NCBI GenBank assembly: GCA_035578175.1
Contig: JAQMRL010000002.1
Coordinates: 97,814,748 to 97,878,747 of the forward strand
Origin: Catonia carolina
Taxonomy: Eukaryota; Arthropoda; Insecta; Hemiptera; Achilidae
Reading direction: 5' to 3'
Length of the DNA stretch: 64,000 nt
The notes below the pieces were generated by a model. That model ran no database searches, was not told the origin of the DNA, and saw nothing but the letters and a program-made list of their open reading frames with translations. This document shows positions 49,601-61,600 of the stretch, piece after piece. Made by a program: the position numbers and the translations under genes. Each line of letters starts with the position of its first letter. Within the stretch, counting starts at the first letter, position 1.

Positions 49601-52600
49601 CAGTTACAATCCGAAGTTTGCGTCGTCTTAAAGTCAGCAGAAATTGTAGCCTGAAATCATTACAGATGTACATAAATGATAAACTACTTAAAATTTAGTT
49701 GAAGGCAACAAAAAGGGATTAACAGTTAATAAAAAATTAATTATTGAAATTTTGAATCTGTTACTAATAAATTAAAGATTTCTTTAAAAATTATTTAAAT
49801 TGATTACAAAAAGCTTCCAGTGACATTGAAGAAGCAAAAGAGCCTTTATTTTCGAGTAACAGTAATTTTTATCTTATTATTGTGCACTATGTTATTAAAT
49901 TTTGGCCCTTTTGGCTGGCCCGTGGTGTAGTGGTCAGCGCAACTGGCTACTATGCTGGGGTCCCGGGTTCGATTCCCGGTCATGTCTGGCATTTTTTTCA
50001 TCTGTAAATCACCACATATCATTACCCACGCACAAGTCCAAGGCTTATGTAGGCATCATCACTCAATAAAAAAAAAGACTACTCTCCAATAAAAAGTTCT
50101 TGGGTTTTATTTCTCTGTGAGATCAGAAATTGCCACTCTTTAACAATAATCTTCTCCAAACTATTTTAAACAAAGACTCTTTTTGATATTTGAAAGATAC
50201 TAGTAGCATTGTAGAAAAAGCTAAAATACTGATAAGCTAGCGGATTTTTTCTATTCATAAATCACGCAAAGTAAATTTAGATATTCCCAGAAGCCCTTTT
50301 AGCAGTCCAGTATTCCTTCACAATAACTTTTCTTATTTCCTTGTTAATACAACAAAGGAACACATTTTTTATTTATACAGGCATCAATCATTTAAGAAAT
50401 TTTCCACTTGTAGAATGACAAGTATTTTTTTGAATTAACTTAAAATTAAATCTTTATAATGCATCCCGCAGGTTGCAATCAATTCTATTGTATAAATATT
50501 TCAGATATTTTTCACTGCCTTGAACCTTATAAAATATTTGTTTACAGTCTACTAACTCGTGTTTCAGTGGATCCGCAATCATCAAAGTATAAAAATATAA
50601 TTTGAAACTATTTAAAATCTATAGAAGATGTACCTATAAAAGATATTCAGTCGTCTATACAAAAATTTATCTATCTTAAAGTAATCTATATAAACCAGTT
50701 TTATACAGAAGGCTGAAAATGCTACATCTTCTATGTTTTACATAGTTTAAAATGTTATTTTTATACTCTGATGATTGTGGATCCACCAAAAGTGCACGTG
50801 CAAGTAGATCATAAAGGATTAAGGATCAAGCCAACAGAGAAGGTTAATGAAATATTTATACATAAACTTAGAATTATACAAAACCCTTAAAATTTAAAAA
50901 TTTGATTACGATTTGAATCCAATCTATATTTTCTTCTCAACAACTTAATGTCTGATTAAAAAGGATTACTGTTAGTGTGTTTGTAAAAATTTTAACAAAT
51001 GTTTTATAAAGTTTATACCTTTTTGTCACAGATTTACATTTAACGCATTTGGCTCGTGCATGGTAATTTCACTGGGGGCTGAAGTGACAATTTCAGAGAC
51101 AAATTTGGCATACAGGTTATTGTATGATGGGGGAAGATCATTAAAAATGTTTTAGAGGGATCATGTGGGCAGAATAGATCCAAAGCAACTGGGGCTAAAT
51201 CAAAAGACCTATGGGGTAGTCCATTAAAATTAAAGCAAGACAGTTGGTCATTCATGTCAAAAGAAGCACTGTCTGTATAAAACACTGATTTGTTGTGAAT
51301 ACTATGATGATAAAACAACCAAAGGTAATATTTTGAAATTTCTAAAAATATTCAGTTCAAGACTCCTGAGATTTGATACTTTTAAAACAATAATTCTAAT
51401 ACAATAAGAAAAATAAATAAATAAAATATTTATACAAATTGCAATACCTTGATGTCATATGTAGCCAAACAACAGCATCGCAAAATTGTGTGAGAAAAGC
51501 AGTATCAGAATAAATAAGGTACGTCATATTAAGAAAAACACATTCAATAGCTTGTAAACGATCAGCTGTTAATTCAAAGCCAACACAATTCGGAGCATTA
51601 CAATTTGCATTTGTATCATTATTACATTCTAAGTGAAGCATTAATAACTTTGATGCATATAGAAGGTTTGACACAACTTTTACTTCAAGATAAACCTGTT
51701 AAACAAAAAACAAAAATAAACAGTTGCGTAAATTCATAATTACAGCAGTCATATGCCTTCTTCTCACCCATTCTTCACTCAAATTTGGACTTGTTTACAA
51801 AAATTAAGTTCATTTCTTTAAATGTGCTTTAAAAGTGCTCTTTCATACAGTACTTGTTTCATTCTTACAAGTGAAATACTTTTTTTGTACTGAATTTTCG
51901 TAAACCCAAAGTACATTATGAAATGCCTTGCATAATAACATAATTATACAAAATTTTTAATAATAGACAATAATTATTAAGGGATTCTTTAAACAGTAAA
52001 TATAAGAAACACTGGAGTTGATAGTTATTACACAACTATAAAAAAAAAACAATAACTGTACTAGAATATGAGATAAACGAGTAATTAAAATTAAAAACAA
52101 CAACCAACCTGTTTTATTTGTGCCAGTTCTGGTTGTGATGCAGCATCGCAAACAAACGGTAAAGACAACAAACACGCAATATATTCAGTGACACGAGATG
52201 ATGCACCATGGCTAGCTAAAGCTTTAGTGACCATAGCTATAAAGCTTTTCTGACTGATCGCTTCTACATCGCCTTCCATTACTTCCTCCATACTTTGTTG
52301 AAGAAACGCAAGCCATTCTTCCGTTTCTAATGGTGATGGATCGGACACAGATAATTCGGTACAATTATTATGGGTATTAGCACAGGTCAATTCATTCGGA
52401 GTAACTGTATTTGAGAAATTAGATTTATTTGTACAATTCAATTCTAATTTTCTTAATCTTTTCCCTAGATCATCCACAGCAAGACGACGAAATTGATTGT
52501 CTTCATCAAATACACTATGTGAACGTGATACTGCCCCGTCGTTACTTTCATTTTTATTTTCATAATCTGGGGATGATACTTTTTTGGTAACACCAGAGAA

Positions 52601-55600
52601 ATTACCACCAGCACATATATCTGCATTAGTATTTTTAAGTGAATAAAATACAGCTTGATTCACATTATCTTTCCTTTCATTAGGAATCCCTATTTTACTA
52701 TCATGTCGAAAAACCTGCATTAATGCTCTGTAAAGAAACAACAGAAGAAAACCTTTAAAAAGAGAAAATAAAACAAAAACAACTTTTCTATAAGAAGTTA
52801 TTAGACATTTTTTGGTAACTGATATATGATAAATCAGTTGTTATGAATGGTTAAAAGAACCCTAAAATATAGAATAGAAATATTCAAAGCTAATAAAAAT
52901 TTTAGTTTAATTTTAATTATGAAAATTTACAATAACTTTGATTACTTTATTTTAAAATATTTCGACAAAACTTGTTCACTTTGAAGTAAAAATCATCTCA
53001 TTATTACAAACAAGAGACAGAATATTATCACAGAGGCAGGCTGTATATTCATTTCCAACAGTTTTTAATATTTATTTAGAAGTTAATAATAGCAGTGACA
53101 GTAGAGTATTGTATCAATGGTAAAGTTGTCACTGCGAGTAAACTTTTTAACAGGTGATTTCAGAGACGAACGTTCCATAGTTTGAATCCTAGAAAAGGTT
53201 ATTTTTATTTATGGCTTTGAATGTAGTTACTGGTGTACTTTGTTGATTGTTGGGGTTCAATTAACCAAACCTACTCTTTTAAGAACGGCCAGCGTGAGTC
53301 TGTAAAAGACTACACCTAATTTACATGTTGTATATATCATCATCTCATTGGGTCATGGAGTTGCTGGTTGTTCTTCAATAAAACAAAAGCAATATACATA
53401 CACCTTAAGGATTAAAAAATAAAAGTAAATATAATTAGCCTTTGTTTTATAATACCTTTAGATTTGGGAAATTTAGATTGTAGGTTAAATACAGTACCTT
53501 AGTTGGGAATCAAATACATGACTTCTGGCTTAATCATCAAATGAATTAAATTCAGGATGTAAATAACTGAACATAAGCCCGTTAGATGAAAAACATGGGA
53601 AGTCCACGGAATAAGTGGCTAAAATAATTATTCTTATACTTGTACATGCAGCAAATGTAATCCATGATAATACATCACAATTTGTACATACAATAAATGA
53701 AATTAAGAGTAGACCATTACCCAAGGAAAAAATAAAACATGAATGAAAGTTAATTAAAGAAAGAATGCTATGGTCTGGATACACGAAATGGAAGAGAATA
53801 TAATACAGATCAGTAAACAATTCATTAGAAGATTCACAGGAGACAATGAATTCCCAGTTTCTACAATTAATGTGAGTATAAAAAGTACTCAAAAGATTGG
53901 TTGATAGTCATAAAATAAGGTATGTTCTTTGCCTAAGGTCTTTAATTCTGCTCCCAAAAGTCCTTTCCACTGGAATGACCACCACTGATGTACAAGAATA
54001 CATATATTTTTATTAATTAGTACATTTAACAACAGAAAGAATATGTTTATTTCACTTACTTATTTCTGGCTGATGTTTTCATAGCTAAATCTTGTTTTTG
54101 AACTTCTTTAGCTTTTATTTGAGAAACAGTCATAGTAGATGTCAATGGAGTACCTTCATTACCAGTACCTTTAAATTAAAATAAATACAAGTCACAGAAT
54201 ACAAAGATCGTAACTAACAATACCTCCTTTAAGAACAGACTTAGCTGACTTAGCTCTTTTGTAGAAATTTATAGTTATCTCTACGGACATTATAAAGAAG
54301 TAACATTTGTTTATCTGTTTACACAAGGTAATCTCAGAAACTACCCAACTGATTTCAAAAAATCTTTAATTGTTGGAAGCTTAGAGCTTCCAGAGTAACA
54401 TGGGCTATATTTTCTTCTCGTATACGGCCAATTTTAGACCATGTGAGTTGACTTTAGATGTTTCTGGAAGCTCTTTTTGCAGCCCACATTCTCAGCATTC
54501 ATTCAAAGTAGGCTTTTCTCCTATCTTCAGTTCTCTTTCTGTTCTTCATGGAAGCCCTTAAAAGTCCAAAATTATACATCTGAATTTGGTTTGGTTAATT
54601 AAATTTTCTTGGCCTATTCTGATTTTCTCAATACCTTTTCTGATCTCTTTAAATCATTTATCTGACACCTTAGGTCTATTATTTAGTGTCTTCAAAATTT
54701 TTTTTGACAACTGGTTGTCATCCATCCTATACAGGTGTCCGAACATAGGCTATATCACATATATATTTTTTTTAATTTGTATGATTTTGTAAAAAATTAA
54801 TTTGTAAAAAATTGAAGTCATCTTTTAATTTATTTGTTTGGAGTTAGGATAGTTCTTTTATTTGTCTATTCTACTATAAGCAATGTATTGTATAATATGA
54901 TACAGTACAGTACCACTTTACAATAAAACATCATCCTATACTCTTCCCCTTTTTTGAAAATCATTTCTGGGACACCGGAAATGGTAGTTTACTATGTAAA
55001 TCGTGTTTACTATCTAAGTAAGAATGTAAGAAGCTTATCCAATGAGCTATCATACAAGACATTATCGGTTCATCACGTTATCAACTTCATCAAATGCTGT
55101 TGTTCTACAAATCTACACGTAGTGTGCTCCAGGAGTTAGCACAAAGGACTTAGCTATTGTAAGTACCATAATTTTATGTACCTTTTCTGCATCCTTTGTT
55201 AAGTTTTCAGGTTAGAGCAGTTTCCCTAAACTTTTACTCAACATTTTCGTTCCAATGCTATCCAATTTTAACCTTTTTACTATTACTGTTAATGGTTTGT
55301 CTGGCCTTTGAAACAAAAGACTGGTCCCTCAGAAAAAATCATTTTTGCTGCCATTTGACATTTATCTGTTATTTGCAAGATTATAAATTGAACAATAACA
55401 CCACATTGATTTCTGCATTCAAAAATCAAAGAGTTATGTTTTAATAAACTACCAATACAAAATAAAAGCGACCTCACAAATTTAACTTAAAATTATCTAA
55501 ACAGAATACTTACCTTCATTGTTTAATATGAAAACAGATCCTTTAATGAACACATGATCCAATAAATGAGGCCACGTTAGTCGTTTCAGAGGATCTTTTT

Positions 55601-58600
55601 CGAGTAAACCTTGTAAGAAGCTTAAACAAGGTGGTGATACAAAATCTGGCCATTTAACAGCTTCATAACGCAACAATTGGACTAAATGTAAAATTGATGT
55701 TGTTGTAAATGGAGGTGTACCAACAAGCATTTCATAAAAAATGCAACCCAATGACCTTAAAAAACCATACATAAATACATAATATTACCAAGATATTTTT
55801 TTAAAGAAAGTAAATATAATACACACAAATAATTATTAAAATAGGCTGAATAAAAATCCATATATCTTATAAATTTCCAACCAAAACTACTTTTAACTGT
55901 ATTGACTTAGCTGCTCCACCCTGCAGTTATAAACTTTTAATTAAAACATTACAAAAGTAATTTACAAGTGACAATGTTATCTAGCCATTAACTTAATGCT
56001 ATGAAATAAATAAAATTATTCTCATAGCTTTTGCAGAAAAATAACCATAGATTGTCATTAAATTGAACACAAAAAATACCTATAAAATATTTGAATACTG
56101 GAACTAGCTTCAATTGTACTACTGTAATAGGATTGTAATAGGAGATACACATACGAACACCTAACGCATAACGGACAGTGGAAACAAAACATAACGAACA
56201 GTACGCACGTAACAAAACAAAACATAACGAACAGTACGCATAAAACAAAACAAAACATAACGAACAGTACGCACGTAACGACATTCCAACGTAAACATAA
56301 ACACTCTTACAGCATCAACATCAATGTACCACCAGATGATCTTATTTACACAACGTCAGATGTGAGTACAAAAAAAAAAAGAAAAAGACAATTTTCTTAA
56401 TTTAAATAAATTGGATTGTTGTCCTCACTCTCTTTTAAAACTTTTAAAGGGATAGGTGATATACAATTTTTATAAAAAAAAGAAAACAAAATATTAATAA
56501 TTTATTAATTTTTTTCAACTTTATTTTGATGAAAGTATTTTAGAAGATTTAATAATTACTCCAACTGAATTTAAAGAATTTTAATTTTTTTAAGAATTTT
56601 AATTGTTTTAAGAATTTTAATTGTTTTAAATATTTCAACATTGGATCTGATAAGATTTTTTTTCTTGAATAAAACAAAACACTAGTTGGATTTTCGATAA
56701 AAGCTTTTGAATTTTATTTCACGAACCTGGGACGTAACAAAAATGGTGCATCGACCGGGAAATTAAACAAGGATAAACCAGGACAAAAACAGGGATAAAC
56801 CAGGATAAAACAAGGATAAACCAAGATACGACAAGGATAAACCAGGATATAAATCAGAATATCATAAAAACTAAAACAAAAATTCAATAAATAACATCAA
56901 TAAATCTTCTAAAATTCATAAAAATCAATTATCAATAACAATTTCAAAAAACGTAACAATCTCACATCTGGCAAGTGTATTGAAATTATCTGGTAAGGCA
57001 TTGTTTACATACATTTAAATAGTCATCATTACAGAAAACAATAAACAGGTAGAAACATGGATAGACAAGTAGCACCAATTCTTGACCCCACTAAATTAGA
57101 CGAAACAAACGTTAATTTCCAATTACGAATACGAAAAAGTACAACAACAGGAAACGTAAGACAAAAAAGACAAAGGTTACAAAAACTCTTAAATAATGGA
57201 CGACAAATTGACTTAACTACGCTACATAGGTTTGACATAGACAAACAACTGACGGAGTGTCAAAACTATTTGGTAAAGTTACGAAACCTAGAAAATTTAA
57301 CTGAAGTAGAAAAGTATAATGCCGAAACATTTGATGATAGGCTTAATAAATTATTAACATTCATATTAACTAATAAACCAGATAAACTTGTAGGATTTCA
57401 AAATTTAAAGGGAGAATTTGATATTTGGAAACTTAATAGGTTACAAAATTTCGAAATTGAGCCTAATTTAGAACAAAACAACATAAATATTGAAAACGCA
57501 CATTTAGGAAATGATTTCTTACTTGATCAACAAGAAAATTTTGGTGTTAACCATATTAATATTTTACATTCCCCAGTAATGCAAAATCCTGTTCTTAGAA
57601 ACGAAACTCCTGATATATTAATACCGAATGCAGTAGGTAATCATAATCCAGCCTATTTTAATCGTGAGTTAAACTTCAATTGGACGAAAATTGCAAATCC
57701 AATTGAAAATGAATTAAAGCAATTAACTATAACTGATGGACGTGATATTGATATACTAGTACGAAATATCAAAATAATTAAACAAATTCAGAAACGCTAT
57801 GCAGTAGATTTACCTTTAGTATTGTTAACTCAATTTATGACAGGCTTTACTGAACAAATCTTTGAGAATTCAATTAAAAATAATCATAATTTCGATCAAT
57901 TTCATAGAGATTTAGTCAACAAATTAATAACGCCAAAAATGAAAGAAATATTAAAACTCAAATTGTTGTACCGAAATCAGTCGCAAACAGAGACACTTAA
58001 TGAATACATAAAAGAAATTTTAGAACACCATGAGGTATTAAGATTAGATCTAACAGAAGGTGAGTTAATTAATATAATTTTAACAGGTTTAAATGAAGTA
58101 TACGCTGCACATATAGGTATAATTGGCCAACCTCGTAACTTACAAGATTTCAATAAACTAGATACCTATGTCTATGAGAGAGTTTATGCTAGGACTCTGA
58201 ATGACATCGGCGTATCTAAAATAAGTGATACGAGCGTAATACAAGATATAAATAGCATGGTACCTTCACGAGGTAAACAAAATATATTAAAAGATACAAC
58301 TTACAACACCGTTAGATCACAAATGCCTGCAACCACTTTAAAATGTTTCTATTGCCATAAATTAGGTCATATCAAACGAAATTGTAAACTTTTACAACAA
58401 AAAGGAAATAATAATGTTTCAAAAAACTAAATGTTTACAAATGTACTGACCATAAACATATGATGTGCATTTGTAAAAATAATTCAAGTAAATATTTAAA
58501 GTTGAAAGGAAATAAGTTAAATTGTAATTATTCTTTAAAAACATTACCAATAAAAATTAAAAATAACATATTTAATGCCCTTATCGATTCAGGTTCCACC

Positions 58601-61600
58601 CATAATATTATAAATCAACAACTGTATACATTTTTAAAAAATAAAAAGGCAATTATAGAGGAAGAAAACATTAATACAATTTGTCTCACAGCTGATCGAT
58701 TTCCTTTAAAAATAAATAAACAAATTTGGATTAAGGTTAATCTTCAAAAATTATCATGGAAAGTGAATTTTAAAATATTATCCAAATTACAACACCGAAT
58801 AATACTCGGGATGAATTTTTTACAAACAACTCGCGCAATAGTTAACCCAACAAAATCTTTCATAACTTTTGATTGGGCAAGAGGTAAACAATTTCACTTA
58901 ACCGACCTATCTCCAGAACAAATTAACAACGTGGAACAAAGTGAGTATATTAAAAATACAATTAATGATTTATGTAAAGAATTTCCTGATGTTCTTACAA
59001 CTAAATTAGGTTGTACTCATGTATTGAAATACGATATTGTACTTAAAAATAATGAAATTATTAAATCTAGACCCTATCCTTTAAATCCGATAAAAACGTT
59101 TCAAATGAAACAACAAATTGACAAATTATTAAAAGATAAGGTAATTCGAGAAAGTATTTCCCCCTATTCTTCCCCAGCATTTTTAATTCCGAAACCAAAC
59201 GGAACTAGTCGTCTAGTTGTAGATTATCGTCAAGTTAACCTAATAATTGATTCAGAGGCACAACCTTTGCCGAATATAAATCATGCGTTCCAATGGTTTT
59301 CCAATGCAAGATGGTTTAGTACGTTAGATTTAGCACAAGCGTACCATCAGATCCCATTGACAGAAAAATCTCGTCAAATTACTGCATTTTGTACACCAGA
59401 TGGTTTGTACGAATATGAAAGGTTACCTTTTGGTTTGTCGACTGGTGCTCAAGTTTTAACTCGCCTTATGAACACATTATTCAAAAATATTAAATATAAA
59501 TTTGTATTTAATTATATGGATGATATATTAATATATTCAAAAAGTTTTACAGAGCATGTTAAACATATCAAAATAGTATTGTCAATTTTACGGAAAGCTG
59601 GCATTACAGTTAATCCTGATAAAGTGACATTTGCTGTAAATGAAATACCGTTTCTCGGACATGTATTGTCGTACAAAGGAGTCTCTATAGACGCAAATAG
59701 GACACAAAAAATATTACAGTACCCACAGCCTATGACAGTAAAACAAGTACATCGATTTTGTGGTATGGTTAATTATTTTTCCAAATTTATCAAAAATTAT
59801 GCTGATAGAATTGAACCACTAAATAAATTACGTCGCAAAAACACTCCGTTTATCTGGCACGACGCTCAAAAACTTGCGTTTGAAGATCTCAAACAGACAA
59901 TCGCTAATCCACCGGTATTGGCAATTCCAGACTTTTCCAAAACTTTCATTTTGCAGACGGATGCGTCTGATACAGGTCTAGGAGCTGTCCTACTTCAGGA
60001 ACAAGAAGGATCTAGGAAACCTATAGCGTATGCTTCTAAAACACTAACAGAAGCAGAACGAAAGTTTTCAGCATATGAAAGAGAGTGTCTTGCAGTTGTT
60101 TTCGCAACGGATCATTTCAGGACCTATTTAACACATCGCGAATTTCTTTTAGAAACTGATAATCAAGCCTTAGCCTGGCTTCTTTCCAAACCAAAACAGT
60201 TAGGTAGATTAGCTAGATGGTTACTCCGAATATCTGTCTTTAAATTTAAAATTAATCACATCCGTGGTTCAGATAATAATGTTGCCGATGCATTATCGAG
60301 GATGTATGATCTAAATAACGAAGATATTCCGCAAGATATAACTTATATTAATAGTTTATTGTCACAATTCCCCCTATCTTTTACAGACGTCAAACTACAT
60401 CAGGAACAGGATACCTTTATCCTACAACAAAAACAACAAAGGAATAGTAAATTTTGTTTATCCAAAGGAGTCCTATGTTCAAAAAATAAACATAATAATC
60501 CAACCAAAATCGTACTTCCCGACTCTTTAAAAGATTTAGTATTTAAATATTTTCATGATTCGGAGATTGGTGGACATTTAGGTGTTGAGAAAACTATACA
60601 CAAAATCACACGATATTTTTATTGGCCAGCTATATATCGAGAAATTCCTCTGAAAGTCAAGGCTTGTACGACCTGCCAACGAAGCAAACCTGGGATAAAT
60701 TATAAATGGAGAAATCTCAGTTCCAGAGTTCCGACAGCGCCATTTGACACACTGTTTATTGATACCGTCGGTAGCCTAGCAAAAACCAATCAAGGATATA
60801 AATATATTCTAGTGGTAGTCGATAGTTTCTCAAAATTCACATGGTTAGCCCCGTTAAAAAACACTAATACATCCTCTATTATACATGAATTAAAACATAT
60901 TTTCCAAAGTTATTCTATTCCAAGATTGATTGTCACAGATAATGCTAAAAATTTTAATTCCATAATGTTTAAAAACTTTTGTTTCAATTTAGGCATAAAA
61001 CGAACCACCCTCTCACCATATCACCCTCAACCATCGCATGCAGAACGTTTAAACCGAAATCTTAGGTCTATCCTTATTGCGTATCATGCAAAGACTCAAG
61101 CAACTTGGGACAAATCTTTATTTTGGTTTCAATTAGCTTTCAATATGGCTCAACATAATGCTCATGGGAAATGCCCATTTGACATATTGCATACTTTTCC
61201 AGCTCACACTCCATTAGATAGAGCATGGAATATCCAAGATATCCTCCATAGAAATCCTATACGTTCTAGTAATATGATGTGTGATATTAGAAGAAAACTA
61301 GTTAAATCACATAATGATATGGCACGTCGATATAATGCTACACGCCATCCCAATCCATTTTCAGTGGGAGATAAAGTTCTGCTAAAAACTCACCCCGTTA
61401 GTTCAAAACGAAAAAATATTTGTGCCAAAATGGCGTATCGATGGTCTGAACCTTTTTATATCATCGGCTTCTCTACTCCAGTTACAGCATTACTTCGTAA
61501 GACTGTAGGAGGAGATATCACTAAAGAACATATTTCTAATATTAAAAAAGTTAAATAGTATACTCATAAATTACATAATTTATTTTTAGGTGCTGTCTGT

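Noticed and set aside
49912..49990. Possible true tRNA gene
   Set aside because: Boxes A and B are good, but the acceptor-stem halves do not pair well and a SINE body with an A-rich tail follows. It was called a SINE.
55988..56284. Minus-strand frames rich in YCSLCFV repeats in both LTRs
   Set aside because: They are translations of the LTR tandem repeat and have no coding features.
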